From assembly GCA_002359635.1 (NCBI GenBank), contig DENJ01000090.1, positions 65,444-95,586 on the forward strand: a stretch of DNA of 30,143 nucleotides. The letters are read 5' to 3'. The position numbers and the translations under genes were made by a program. The notes under the pieces are model-generated. The model searched no databases and was not told where the DNA came from. It saw nothing but the letters and a program-made list of their open reading frames with translations. How positions within the stretch are numbered: the stretch's first letter is position 1; the number at the start of each line of letters is the position of its first letter. The stretch comes from Burkholderiales bacterium UBA2647 (lineage in GTDB: Bacteria; Pseudomonadota; Gammaproteobacteria; Burkholderiales; Burkholderiaceae_E). This document shows, one piece after another, positions 1 to 8,752 of this stretch.

Positions 1-30
1 TTGCGACGCCTGAAACTCTTGCGACGCCTG
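1..30. repeat. 12-bp direct repeat, 18-bp period, at left window edge
   Basis: TTGCGACGCCTG occurs at 1-12 and again at 19-30, separated by AAACTC. On the minus strand this encodes QASQEF-QASQ, so the repeat is in frame with tsaC. The window ends inside the repeat; more units may lie outside. Confidence 0.75.
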
Positions 31-1254
31 CGCTTGTTGCTGCGGCTGATGCGCCCGTTGCGAGGGCAGCGCCATCTGGTGGCCCAGAGGCTCGCTCTTT
101 GCAGCAGATTTCGGCGTGACCAAGCCATGCTTCGTTGCATAGCCTGCGCGCTCGATGCGATCAATCACCGCCTCCCAGCCTTTCTCCTGCGCAAGCTGCT
201 CCATTAACGAGGGCAGCAACACAAGCAAGGCTTGGCCCTCAGACTCGTCCATGGCACGCAAGTGCCGATATAGGACTTGGGCGATTGCTTCAGGCGAATC
301 GGCTAGCTCACCAAGGCTCAAAGCTACCTCAAAGCCTTGATCAAGTGCGAGTTGCTCCGCCACGCCCCAGAGCGCAAGCTGCTTGATCCCTTGCTCGCGC
401 AAGGCTTCGAGCCTGGCAGCCATCGATGCAGGATCAAGCACATAGAGAGGCTTATTGGGCGCGTAGTGCGAAAGCAGGGTGCCAGAGGCTTTGGGCAGGA
501 CAAGGCTCGAGCGCTTGCGGGCATTTGCTTCGATGGCTTCAGGTTTGATGAGCGGCACTGGCAGGCCCAGGATGGCTTCTAGCTGCTCGCGGCTCACAAC
601 CCCCGGACGTAGCACACGGGGTTCATCGGTACTCAAATCGAGTACGGTCGACTCAATCCCAGCCTCGCTTTGCCCGCCATCAATCAACCAACAATCGGGA
701 AGTTTGGGATCACTCAAGTGCAAGCGCCGCGCTGCATGCGCCTGCATCATCCGTCGCATATCAGCTTCAACATGATCAGCGTCGGTCGGACTAAGCTTTC
801 CGTAGGGGTTTGCAGAAGGCGCTGCCACACCTTTGCCCCCGAGCGCTGAAAACCGGTTGAGCAAGGCCCGTGCCACCGGGTGCGCAGGGCAGCGCAATGC
901 CACTGTTTTTTGTGCCGCCAAGGCATGCATCGGAATGCCCGGTCGCCTCGGCAAAATCATGCTGAGCGGGCCAGGCCAAAGTGCGCCGATCAGGCTCAGG
1001 GCAAGCGGATTTAGTTTGGCCCAGCTGCTCGCATCGGCTAATCCGGAGACATGGATAATCAAAGGGTGATGGCTCGGACGCTGCTTGAGCGCGAACAAAG
1101 CCTCAATGGCGGCTTGTTTTGAGGCATTGGCACCGAGCCCATAAACGGTCTCGGTTGGAAAGGCAACAATCCCGCCACGCCGTAAATGGGAGGCCGCTTC
1201 ATCAATCTCTGCCGGATCTGCAGAGAGCCTTCGAAAGTTTGCTTGTTCCATCAT
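1..1254 (-). CDS. tsaC: L-threonylcarbamoyladenylate synthase, Sua5 type (3' end cut by window)
   Basis: Makes threonylcarbamoyl-AMP from threonine, bicarbonate and ATP for the t6A37 modification of ANN-decoding tRNAs. At least 418 residues are open to the left edge without a stop. The YrdC/TsaC fold covers about residues 10-200, with the KxR motif at K57-R59 and SAN at 147-149. A Sua5 C-terminal domain follows, joined through the linker sequence GTLLSHYAPNKPLYVL. From about residue 376 the chain becomes low-complexity Gln/Ala/Ser and ends at the edge in a QASQEF-type hexapeptide repeat, which is not part of the usual Sua5 family length (about 320-350). The start at 1254 overlaps the purK stop as ATGA; a second ATG at 1251 is possible. 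It sits last in the visible purCEK row, a placement typical of Burkholderiales. Identity is certain; the true 3' end is unknown. The symbol sua5 is equally used. Confidence 0.93.
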   Translation of the reverse strand, partial: MMEQANFRRLSADPAEIDEAASHLRRGGIVAFPTETVYGLGANASKQAAIEALFALKQRPSHHPLIIHVSGLADASSWAKLNPLALSLIGALWPGPLSMILPRRPGIPMHALAAQKTVALRCPAHPVARALLNRFSALGGKGVAAPSANPYGKLSPTDADHVEADMRRMMQAHAARRLHLSDPKLPDCWLIDGGQSEAGIESTVLDLSTDEPRVLRPGVVSREQLEAILGLPVPLIKPEAIEANARKRSSLVLPKASGTLLSHYAPNKPLYVLDPASMAARLEALREQGIKQLALWGVAEQLALDQGFEVALSLGELADSPEAIAQVLYRHLRAMDESEGQALLVLLPSLMEQLAQEKGWEAVIDRIERAGYATKHGLVTPKSAAKSEPLGHQMALPSQRAHQPQQQAQASQEFQASQ

Positions 1255-2429
1255 GAAGACCGTTCTAAAATACCAATCACTTGAACGAGCGTCTGATCAA
1301 CCAAGGCCTCGCTCGACGCACAAAGGTTGATATGCCCCATTTTTCTCCCCAACCGAGGTTCGCGCTTGCCATAAAGATGCAAATGCAAGCCCTCAATGGC
1401 CAGCAAACGCGCCCAATCAGGCTCACAATAATTGCCTGCCCGGTCAAACCAGCGCTCGCCCAATAAATTGATAAGGCATGCATAGGCGTGGTGCTCGCTT
1501 GAACCAAGCGGGAAACCAGCAAGCACCCTAGCCTGCTGCTCAAACTGACTGATCGCACAAGCATCCATGGTGACATGGCCCGAGTTATGCGGACGAGGCG
1601 CCATTTCGTTGGCAACAAGCTTCCATTGCCTTGAATCGCCTACGGGGCCAACAACAAAAAACTCCACACAAAGCACACCCTGATAATCGAGTCCATGGGC
1701 AAGCCTTGCAGCAAGCTCAGCTGCCCGGCTCGCCAGGCGAGCATCGCAACGCGCTGGGAAATAGCTTCGATCCAGAATGCCCCGCGTATGGATATTCTCA
1801 ATCGCCGGGTAAACGCTTAACTCGGCGTCTCGGCTTCGAGCCAACACGACCGAAAGCTCAACCCGTAAATCAAGTCTTTCTTCCAACAAACAGTCCTCAT
1901 GACCGAGCGCTGCCCAGGCTCCGGGCAACGATCCAAAATCCGGTACATCAAGCTGACCCTTGCCGTCGTAGCCCAGACGCCTTGTTTTAAGAATCGCCGG
2001 AAAGTTCGCCTCGCGGCATGCATCGATTGACGCGTCCCGATCAAGTTCGCCAACGCCTTCCAAGGACCAGAAAAGCGCCGTGTCAATACCTTGTTCACGA
2101 AAATACTGCTTTTCAAGCAAACGATCCTGTGCAATGGCGACCGCAGCCGCTGAGGGTCGCACGGGCTTGTGTTGAGCAAGCCGAATAAGACTAGGGGCTG
2201 GAACGTTCTCAAATTCAGTCGTGATTGCATCGCATCGACTTGCGAGCTCATCAAGCGCCCGATGATCATCATAGGCAGCTTGAAGATGCGCATCGGCAGC
2301 CTGGCCGGCGGGACAGTCGGCTTGCGGGTCAAGCACTGTCACCGTCATACCGAGGCGCTGTGCCGCATGGGCAAGCATACGCCCCAGCTGACCACCACCC
2401 ATAACACCAATGCTTCGGGCCTTAAGCAT
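1251..2429 (-). CDS. purK: 5-(carboxyamino)imidazole ribonucleotide synthase
   Basis: ATP-grasp enzyme that carboxylates AIR with bicarbonate to N5-CAIR, step 6a of purine synthesis. The protein has 392 residues, a normal length. The N-terminal nucleotide-binding loop GGGQLGRML lies at about residues 11-19, followed by TEFENVP near 92. The ATP-grasp core shows TRRLGYDGKGQ, the acidic EERLDLRVELSV strand and the metal/phosphate segment NEMAPRPHNSGHVTMD. The start ATG at 2429 lies 8 bp inside the end of purE, and the stop overlaps the tsaC start as ATGA, so translation of purE, purK and tsaC is probably coupled. PurK feeds its unstable product directly to PurE, encoded just upstream. Confidence 0.97.
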   Translation of the reverse strand: MLKARSIGVMGGGQLGRMLAHAAQRLGMTVTVLDPQADCPAGQAADAHLQAAYDDHRALDELASRCDAITTEFENVPAPSLIRLAQHKPVRPSAAAVAIAQDRLLEKQYFREQGIDTALFWSLEGVGELDRDASIDACREANFPAILKTRRLGYDGKGQLDVPDFGSLPGAWAALGHEDCLLEERLDLRVELSVVLARSRDAELSVYPAIENIHTRGILDRSYFPARCDARLASRAAELAARLAHGLDYQGVLCVEFFVVGPVGDSRQWKLVANEMAPRPHNSGHVTMDACAISQFEQQARVLAGFPLGSSEHHAYACLINLLGERWFDRAGNYCEPDWARLLAIEGLHLHLYGKREPRLGRKMGHINLCASSEALVDQTLVQVIGILERSS

Positions 2430-2946
2430 GCGCTTGATCAGGCGGCAGGACCATCGCCGCTGCCTTCGCAGACTGATCGCTTCGAAAGCTCAGCAAGCGC
2501 TGCCGGATTACCGGGTTATCCAGCGCGAGTTGGGCAATCACATGCAAGGCAGCATTGGCTGCACCAGCTTCGCCAATTGCGAAGGTGGCAACCGGAATCC
2601 CCTTGGGCATTTGCACGATCGACCAAAGTGAGTCTTCACCGCGCATGTATTTGCTGGGCACCGGCACACCATAAACCGGCACGATCGTTTTTGAAGCAAG
2701 CATGCCTGGCAGATGCGCCGCGCCACCAGCTCCGGCGATGATCGCGCGCAAACCCCGCGACGCTGCCGACGCCGCGAAGTCAAACATCGCATCCGGCATT
2801 CGATGCGCAGACAGTACTTTTGCTTCAAAGGGTATTTGAAACTGTTCAAGGAGCTCAGCGGCCTGCTGCATCACCGGCCAATCACTGGCTGAGCCCATCA
2901 CCACAGCGACGATCACCTCTCCCGCATCGCAGCGTGGTGAATCCAT
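2422..2946 (-). CDS. purE: N5-carboxyaminoimidazole ribonucleotide mutase
   Basis: Converts N5-CAIR to CAIR in purine synthesis; small octameric class I PurE. It has 174 residues. Family motifs are all present: GSxSDW near residue 19 (seen as GSASDWPVM), SAHRMPD near 47, GAGGAAHLPGM near 72, and GEDSLWSIVQMPKGIPVATF near 103. I chose ATG 2946 over an in-frame GTG at 2949 because the ATG shares its A with the purC stop (TGATG) and has GAGG about 9 bases upstream inside purC. The 3' end overlaps purK by 8 bp. This is the usual purC-purE-purK order for the group. Confidence 0.97.
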   Translation of the reverse strand: MDSPRCDAGEVIVAVVMGSASDWPVMQQAAELLEQFQIPFEAKVLSAHRMPDAMFDFAASAASRGLRAIIAGAGGAAHLPGMLASKTIVPVYGVPVPSKYMRGEDSLWSIVQMPKGIPVATFAIGEAGAANAALHVIAQLALDNPVIRQRLLSFRSDQSAKAAAMVLPPDQAHA

Positions 2947-3866
2947 CACTCAAAGCCTCGCAGTCGGACAAGGGCCTCTCGGTAACGCGCCGCGGTCTGT
3001 TCAATCACCTCAACAGGCAAGGCAGGTGCAGGTGCAGTCTTTTGCCAAGAGGGCACCGTCTCCAGCCAATCGCGTACATATTGTTTATCAAAAGACGGCG
3101 GCGAAATTCCCTCGCGCCATTGATCCGCGGGCCAGTAGCGCGACGAGTCAGGGGTGAGCACCTCGTCCATCAAGCGCATCCTACCTTCGGTGTCGATTCC
3201 AAATTCAAACTTGGTATCCGCAATCAGAATGCCTCGGCTTACTGCATAGGCCGCGGCAGCCTCGTAGAGTGCCAGGCTGCTTTCGCGCATCATCGCAGCC
3301 AGTTCGGCACCGATCAAATGCTCTACTTGTTGATACGTTATATTTTCGTCATGCTCCCCGAGCTCGGCCTTAGCCGCCGGGGTAAAAATGCTTTGGGCAA
3401 GTTTTGAAGCCTGCCTCAACCCCTTTGGCAAGGGCACACCACAAATCGCTTGATCGCGCTGATAGTCCTTCCACCCGGAACCGATCAGGTAACCACGCAC
3501 CACAGCTTCGACCGGCAATGGTTTCAGACGCAAAGCAACCACCGCGCGATCACGGACCTGCTCGCGTTCGTCCGCAGTAACAACCGATTCGGGATCAATA
3601 TCGGTGAGGTGATTCGGAACGATGGCGCTTAAGCGGTCGAACCAAAAAAGGCTCATCTCGTGCAATACCCCGCCCTTCCCCGGGATGGGCTCACCCATAA
3701 CCACGTCAAAAGCAGAGAGTCGATCGCTTGTGATCATGAGCAGGTGCGAATCGCCCACGGCATAGAGATCGCGCACCTTACCCCTTCCGATAAGCGGCAA
3801 CGATCTTATCGACGATTGATAGAGCGCCTGGGGAAGGCCATGCCGATCCTGTGGGGCTTGGCTCAT
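2946..3866 (-). CDS. purC: phosphoribosylaminoimidazole-succinocarboxamide synthase (SAICAR synthase)
   Basis: Joins CAIR and aspartate with ATP to give SAICAR. It has 306 residues from the chosen ATG. Motifs are GRGKVRDLYAVG near the N terminus, SDRLSAFDVVMGEPIPGKG, the substrate-binding RGYLIGSGWKDYQ, and DTKFEFGI with LMDEVLTPDSSRYW in the C-terminal half. A GTG at 3962 would add 32 residues that do not resemble the family, so ATG 3866 is preferred; neither has a strong Shine-Dalgarno sequence. The stop overlaps the purE start as TGATG. Upstream, 120 bp separate it from the quinone oxidoreductase-like gene (stop at 3987), enough for an extra promoter, although I see no clear one. Confidence 0.95.
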   Translation of the reverse strand: MSQAPQDRHGLPQALYQSSIRSLPLIGRGKVRDLYAVGDSHLLMITSDRLSAFDVVMGEPIPGKGGVLHEMSLFWFDRLSAIVPNHLTDIDPESVVTADEREQVRDRAVVALRLKPLPVEAVVRGYLIGSGWKDYQRDQAICGVPLPKGLRQASKLAQSIFTPAAKAELGEHDENITYQQVEHLIGAELAAMMRESSLALYEAAAAYAVSRGILIADTKFEFGIDTEGRMRLMDEVLTPDSSRYWPADQWREGISPPSFDKQYVRDWLETVPSWQKTAPAPALPVEVIEQTAARYREALVRLRGFE

Positions 3867-3986
3867 GGCTGCTGGCGCTCGGTCTTGCCTTGCATCGCTA
3901 TCGACTCCGATCGTCGTTGTTAAGGCATAAAGTCTGGAACAGGTCGCATCACAAGGCAACACGTCACGCCGACCCTGGCAAATCCG

Positions 3987-4967
3987 TCAAATCGTAGGCA
4001 AGACCACGAGCTTTCCGATCGCGGTCCGATCCATCAGGGCCCGGATCGCTTTTGGCGCCTCTGTAAGGCTATACCGCGCTGAGATGCGAGGCTTGAGTTT
4101 GCCTTCGCGAACCCAGGCCAGTAAATGCGCCATGTCAGCCTGGAAGGCTGCAGGCTCTTTAGAAACATACGCGCCCCAGAAGACGCCAACGATGCTCGCG
4201 CCCTTCAGCAATGCCAAGTTGAGTGGTATTGAAGGAATCTGACCCAGCGCAAAACCGATGACCAGAAAACGCCCCCGCCAAGCTATTGAACGAAAAGCGG
4301 GCTCTGCGAGATGTCCGCCCACCGGATCGTAAACAACATCCACGCCTTGACCAGCCGTCAACGCCTTGATCCGTTCACGCAAGTCCTCACGGCTGTAATT
4401 GATGCATTCGTCGGCACCGTGAGCGCGACAAACGGCGAGCTTTTCCTCGCTCGAGGCCGCAGCGATCACCCTTGCCCCAAGGGCTTTGCCAATTTCAACC
4501 GCTGATAAGCCGACCCCACCCGCAGCGCCCAACACCAACAAGCTTTCGCCCGCCTTTAACTGTGCTCGATCGACCAGGCCGTGATAAGAGGTGGCATAGA
4601 CCATGGTGAAGGAGGCCGCCATTTCCATCGACACAGCAGCAGGAATCTTTACCGCCTTGGCAGCTTCAACAATGGCCTGCTGGGCAAAACCCCCATGCCC
4701 GCAGAGCGCCATCACCGGATCGCCCGGTATAAAATCTTGAACACCCTCACCGACTGCCGAAACCAGACCGGCTATCTCACCGCCTGGTGAAAAAGGCAGT
4801 TCAGGTTTGAATTGATATAAATTCCGAATGATCAAACTATCCGGAAAATTGACACCCGCGGCCTGGATATCCACGCGAAGCTGCCCTGGACCAGGCTCGG
4901 GGCTTTCAACATCACGAACTTCAAGCAATTCCGGATCGCCATGCTGGGTACAAAGCAGTGCCTTCAT
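3987..4967 (-). CDS. zinc-free MDR-family NAD(P)H:quinone oxidoreductase-like protein
   Basis: Medium-chain dehydrogenase/reductase of the quinone oxidoreductase branch, 326 residues. The N-terminal GroES-like domain has the family signature around VNFPDSLIIRNLYQ and the LPFSPGGEIAG turn; the Rossmann domain has GAAGGVG near residue 147 and the NADP-binding SSEEKLAVCRAHGAD. The cysteine/histidine ligands of zinc-containing alcohol dehydrogenases are absent, as expected for this branch. The ATG at 4967 is preceded by AAAGG 6-7 bases upstream. It sits in the same direction 37 bp after fba and 120 bp before purC, and interrupts a row that otherwise links central carbon and purine genes. The substrate cannot be read from sequence: a quinone, an enal or an enoyl-CoA are all possible. 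Confidence 0.85.
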   Translation of the reverse strand: MKALLCTQHGDPELLEVRDVESPEPGPGQLRVDIQAAGVNFPDSLIIRNLYQFKPELPFSPGGEIAGLVSAVGEGVQDFIPGDPVMALCGHGGFAQQAIVEAAKAVKIPAAVSMEMAASFTMVYATSYHGLVDRAQLKAGESLLVLGAAGGVGLSAVEIGKALGARVIAAASSEEKLAVCRAHGADECINYSREDLRERIKALTAGQGVDVVYDPVGGHLAEPAFRSIAWRGRFLVIGFALGQIPSIPLNLALLKGASIVGVFWGAYVSKEPAAFQADMAHLLAWVREGKLKPRISARYSLTEAPKAIRALMDRTAIGKLVVLPTI

Positions 4968-5001
4968 CAGAAACCTTTACTTAGAGATGGTGAAACGAAC
5001 T

Positions 5002-5023
5002 GGCTCAGTGAACGAGCTGAGCC
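5002..5023 (-). other. hairpin overlapping the fba stop codon
   Basis: GGCTCAG at 5002-5008 and CTGAGCC at 5017-5023 form a perfect 7-bp stem with an 8-base loop. It contains the last codons and the TGA stop of fba. No T-run follows on the minus strand, so it is not a canonical intrinsic terminator; it may stabilise the 3' end of the upstream message or attenuate reading into the next gene. The role is inferred. Confidence 0.4.
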
Positions 5024-6069
5024 AAGTCGCCTTTTTTATATCGATCAATCATCACCGATAAGCCGACAGGTTTTATCATCGTCGCTTTGCCGGCACAGCC
5101 AAATTGTTGATAACGCTGCAGGCAAATGGTTTTAGCCGCTGCGGTGGCAGGCTTCAGATACTCCCGAGGATCAAATTTATCGGGATGTTCAGCGAGAAAC
5201 TGACGAATCGCAGCCGTCATGGCAAGACGTATATCGGTATCGATATTAATCTTTCTCACGCCATGATGGATAGCCTCCTGAATTTCTTCAATCGGGACAC
5301 CATAAGTCTCTTTCATATCGCCACCATACTGCCGGATTTTTTGCAACAAATCCTGGGGTACCGATGATGAACCGTGCATCACCAAATGGGTGTTAGGAAT
5401 TCGGCGATGGATCTCCTTGATGCGGTCAATCGCCAAAATGTCACCGGTTGGTTTGCGACTAAATTTGTAGGCACCATGCGATGTTCCGATCGCAATCGCC
5501 AAGGCATCAACCTGTGTCTTACGGATGAAATCGGCGGCCTGCTCGGGATCGGTGAGCAATTGCTCGCGCGTCATGCTGCCCTCGGCCCCATGACCATCCT
5601 CCTTGTCGCCCTTCATGGTTTCGAGCGAGCCCAGACAACCTAACTCGCCCTCAACCGTGACGCCAATGGCATGCGCCATCTCGACCACCGCCTTCGTGGT
5701 GCTGACGTTGTAGTCATAGCTCGCAATGGTTTTTCCATCTTCGCAAAGCGATCCATCCATCATGACCGAGGAAAAACCAAGGCGCATCGCCTGCAAGCAC
5801 ACTGCAGGCGACTGCCCGTGGTCTTGATGCATGACAAGCGGGACATGCGGAAAACTCTCAACCGCTGCTTCGATTAAGTGTCGCAGGAAGGCTTCCCCCG
5901 CATATTTGCGCGCACCTGCCGAGGCCTGCATGATCACCGGCGCATCGACCTCGGCGGCAGCCGACATAATCGCCTGCACCTGTTCAAGATTATTGACGTT
6001 AAAGGCCGGGATACCGTAATCGTGTTCTGCTGCGTGATCGAGTAACTGGCGCATTGATACAAGCGGCAT
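5005..6069 (-). CDS. fba: class II fructose-1,6-bisphosphate aldolase, Calvin-cycle subtype
   Basis: Zinc-dependent cleavage/condensation of fructose 1,6-bisphosphate with DHAP and GAP; the same fold also handles sedoheptulose bisphosphate in CbbA relatives. It has 354 residues, the usual length of the Calvin subtype found in betaproteobacteria. Metal-ligand motifs are MHQDHGQS near residue 84, GTSHGAYKF near 200 and MHGSS near 234; the GELGCLGSLE stretch is typical of this subtype. The start at 6069 is chosen over an upstream alternative at 6099 because AAGGAGA lies 9 bases upstream and the protein then begins MPLVSMRQLL as in relatives. It lies 45 bp after pyk. No RuBisCO gene is in the window, so the Calvin label describes sequence type only. 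Confidence 0.95.
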   Translation of the reverse strand: MPLVSMRQLLDHAAEHDYGIPAFNVNNLEQVQAIMSAAAEVDAPVIMQASAGARKYAGEAFLRHLIEAAVESFPHVPLVMHQDHGQSPAVCLQAMRLGFSSVMMDGSLCEDGKTIASYDYNVSTTKAVVEMAHAIGVTVEGELGCLGSLETMKGDKEDGHGAEGSMTREQLLTDPEQAADFIRKTQVDALAIAIGTSHGAYKFSRKPTGDILAIDRIKEIHRRIPNTHLVMHGSSSVPQDLLQKIRQYGGDMKETYGVPIEEIQEAIHHGVRKINIDTDIRLAMTAAIRQFLAEHPDKFDPREYLKPATAAAKTICLQRYQQFGCAGKATMIKPVGLSVMIDRYKKGDLAQLVH

Positions 6070-6114
6070 AGCGCTGTCTCCTTCATCAAAAAGTTTCAAC
6101 CCTGCGGGCGACCT

Positions 6115-7539
6115 TCAGTGTTCGCCGACGCGTACCAATTTGAGCGTGTTTGTACCGCCAGCCTTGCCAATGGGCTCACCGATCGTCAAAACAATTAAAT
6201 CGCCCTGCTCCACAACGCCGGCCTCAAGCAATTGATTCTGACAGGCTCGCAATAAGGCATCACGATCAAAAGCCTCATATTGCGACAGCATGGGTCGAAC
6301 ATCGCGGTAAATCGTCATGCGACGTCGACTCGCCTCCTCAGGCGTGAGTGCATAAATCGGCACACCCGCATTCAAGCGCGACATCCATAGCGCCGTAGAG
6401 CCTGACTGCGTGAGGGCCGCGATCGCTTTAACTTGCATATGATGCGCCACAAAGAGCGCACTCATGGCAATTGACTGATCGATTCGTGTGAAGGTGCGAT
6501 TCAAGAATTCGGTATCAAGCGAGACCCGATGTGATTTTTCCGCCTCCAGGCAAATCCTCACCATCGCCTCAACGGTTTCAACCGGATACTTACCTGCAGC
6601 CGATTCAGCGGACAACATGACTGCGTCTGTGCCATCGATGACTGCGTTGGCAACATCCGACACTTCAGCCCGCGTCGGAACAGGTGACTCGATCATCGAT
6701 TCCATCATTTGGGTTGCCGTGATCGTGAACTTATTGCATTCACGCGCCATCCGGATCATGCGTTTTTGCAAAGCGGGCACCGCTGCATCACCAACCTCAA
6801 TGGCCAGATCGCCCCGGGCGACCATCACACCATCGGATGCCTTCAAAACATTCTCGAGATTTTCGATCGCCTCATAACGTTCTATTTTTGCGATCGTATG
6901 GGCTTTGCTACCACAGGCACGCATCAGCTCGCGCGCCATATACATATCTGAGGCGTTTTTCGGAAAGGAAACCGCAAGAAAGTCCGCGGCTAAATCAGCC
7001 GCTGTTCGAATATCGTCCATGTCCTTGGCCGTCAGCGCTGCGGCAGACAGGCCACCACCAAGGCGGTTGATGCCTTTACGATCTGAGAGGACACCACCGA
7101 CCATAACCTTGGCATCAATGGTCGAATTGCTCACAGATTCGACCCGCATCGACATCCGGCCATCGTTTAAAACCAGGGTATCGCCCGGTTTCACATCATT
7201 GACGAGTTCCTTGTAGTCGAGGCCAACCGTGTTCTGATCGCCCGATTCGCAATGAATATCAAAACGAAATCGATCGCCGGTGTTGAGCGTGATGGGCCCT
7301 TGCCCAAACTTGCCGATGCGGATCTTGGGTCCCTGAAGATCGACCAACATGCCAACGTCGCGCTTGCAGCGATCCGCAATCGAACGCACAAGTTCGGCCC
7401 TAGCGCGATGTTCTGCCGCGCTCCCATGGGAAAAATTCAGACGGACGACATTAACGCCTGCCAGGATCAAGCGCTCAAGCACTTCGGGGCTCGAAGACGC
7501 AGGGCCAAGGGTGGCGACGATTTTCGTGGCACGGTGCAT
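6115..7539 (-). CDS. pyk: pyruvate kinase
   Basis: Transfers phosphate from phosphoenolpyruvate to ADP. It has 474 residues, normal for bacterial PykA/PykF types. Seen are KIVATLGPAS at the N terminus, RLNFSHG, the active-site lysine segment AKIERYEAIEN followed by GVMVARGDLAIEVG, the ATQMMESMIESPVPTRAE stretch, and DGTDAVMLSAESAAGKYP. The C-terminal effector domain is complete. The ATG at 7539 is separated from the pgk stop by a single base, and its GGAG Shine-Dalgarno lies within the last pgk codons, so the two are translationally coupled. Confidence 0.97.
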   Translation of the reverse strand: MHRATKIVATLGPASSSPEVLERLILAGVNVVRLNFSHGSAAEHRARAELVRSIADRCKRDVGMLVDLQGPKIRIGKFGQGPITLNTGDRFRFDIHCESGDQNTVGLDYKELVNDVKPGDTLVLNDGRMSMRVESVSNSTIDAKVMVGGVLSDRKGINRLGGGLSAAALTAKDMDDIRTAADLAADFLAVSFPKNASDMYMARELMRACGSKAHTIAKIERYEAIENLENVLKASDGVMVARGDLAIEVGDAAVPALQKRMIRMARECNKFTITATQMMESMIESPVPTRAEVSDVANAVIDGTDAVMLSAESAAGKYPVETVEAMVRICLEAEKSHRVSLDTEFLNRTFTRIDQSIAMSALFVAHHMQVKAIAALTQSGSTALWMSRLNAGVPIYALTPEEASRRRMTIYRDVRPMLSQYEAFDRDALLRACQNQLLEAGVVEQGDLIVLTIGEPIGKAGGTNTLKLVRVGEH

Positions 7540-7540
7540 A

Positions 7541-8734
7541 TCAGCTTCGCTCCATCAGGGCGGTTAGGGCCGGTAAGGGTTTACCTTCCAGGAACTCCAA
7601 AAAAGCGCCGCCCCCTGTGGATATGTAACCCATTTGATCGGCAACACCATATTTGGCGATAGCCGCTAGCGTATCGCCACCGCCGGCAATCGAAAAGGCT
7701 TTTGATGAGGCAATCGCTTTGGCAATGGTCGCTGTACCCGCTGAAAAAGCATCAAACTCAAAAACACCGACCGGCCCATTCCACACGATGGTTCCCGCAG
7801 CCTCGAGCATGTCGGCAAAACGCTTCGCCGTTTTGGGACCGATATCAAGAATCATTTCATCAGCCTCAACACAGGCCTCAGCCGTACGAAGATCGCAGAC
7901 GCGGTAAGCCGCATCCGCCGAAAAGCCTTTGGCAAGCAGCACATCGCTGGGCAGAGGCACCTCCGCCCCGCGTGCGCTCATGGTTTCGATCACCGCCTTT
8001 GCCTCGTCCTGCAAATCGCGCTCAGCCAAGGAAGCGCCTATTTCATAGCCGGCCGCTGCAAGAAAACTGTTGGCGATGCCGCCACCCACAATCAAGCGGT
8101 CAACCTTATGCGATAGGCTTTGCAGGATGCTGAGCTTGGTCGATACTTTCGATCCCGCCACGATCGCGACCAGCGGCCTTGCTGGTGCGGCGAGTGCACG
8201 TCCCAGTGCGTCGAGTTCAGCGGCCATTAACGGCCCGGCACAGGCGATCGGCGCAAAGGCAGCCATGCCATGCGTGCTTGCTTCGGCCCGATGAGCCGTA
8301 CCAAAGGCATCGTTCACATAAATATCGCAAAGCGAAGCCATGCGCTTTGCAAGCTCAGGATCATTCTTTTTTTCCCCGCGATTGCAGCGACAATTTTCCA
8401 GCACCACCAACTGCCCTCGCTCCATCGGCGGTATGCCGTTGTTGATCCAGTCCTTTAACAGCACCACAGGTGTCGCAAGCAGTGCCGATAGCCGCTTGGC
8501 CACCGGCGCAAGCGAGTCCTCATCACGACAAACCCCCTCTTGGGGTCGACCCAGATGCGAGGTCACCATCACCTTGGCGCCGCCAGCCATCGCAAGGCGG
8601 ATCGCGGGCAGTGAAGCCCTGATGCGGGTGTCGTCGCTGATCTCCCTCTGATCATTGAGCGGGACATTTAAGTCGGCGCGAATAAAGACCCGTTTGCCGG
8701 CCAGATCCTGATCCTCGAGCCGCTTAAATCGCAT
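7541..8734 (-). CDS. pgk: phosphoglycerate kinase
   Basis: Interconverts 1,3-bisphosphoglycerate and 3-phosphoglycerate with ADP/ATP. It has 397 residues. Motifs are FIRADLNVPL at residues 17-26, TSHLGRPQEG, the hinge-region SKVSTKLSIL segment, the nucleotide loop NGPVGVFE and the C-terminal GGGDTLAAI. ATG 8734 gives the family-like N terminus MRFKRLEDQDL; a GTG at 8749 would add five residues with no family support. The upstream Shine-Dalgarno is weak (TAGG). It lies 18 bp after gap and 1 bp before pyk in the glycolytic row. Confidence 0.97.
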   Translation of the reverse strand: MRFKRLEDQDLAGKRVFIRADLNVPLNDQREISDDTRIRASLPAIRLAMAGGAKVMVTSHLGRPQEGVCRDEDSLAPVAKRLSALLATPVVLLKDWINNGIPPMERGQLVVLENCRCNRGEKKNDPELAKRMASLCDIYVNDAFGTAHRAEASTHGMAAFAPIACAGPLMAAELDALGRALAAPARPLVAIVAGSKVSTKLSILQSLSHKVDRLIVGGGIANSFLAAAGYEIGASLAERDLQDEAKAVIETMSARGAEVPLPSDVLLAKGFSADAAYRVCDLRTAEACVEADEMILDIGPKTAKRFADMLEAAGTIVWNGPVGVFEFDAFSAGTATIAKAIASSKAFSIAGGGDTLAAIAKYGVADQMGYISTGGGAFLEFLEGKPLPALTALMERS

Positions 8735-8752
8735 CTGGGTGCCTACCACGCC

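Noticed and set aside
1..1069. Several plus-strand open frames across tsaC
   Set aside because: The minus strand carries a continuous, motif-rich Sua5 frame over the whole stretch; the plus-strand translations are shadows.
3867..3962. GTG start extending PurC by 32 residues
   Set aside because: The extra residues do not resemble PurC N termini and no Shine-Dalgarno precedes the GTG.
5031..5036. T-run after the 5002-5023 hairpin read as a plus-strand terminator
   Set aside because: It is 8 bases beyond the stem and inside fba, and no plus-strand gene ends here.
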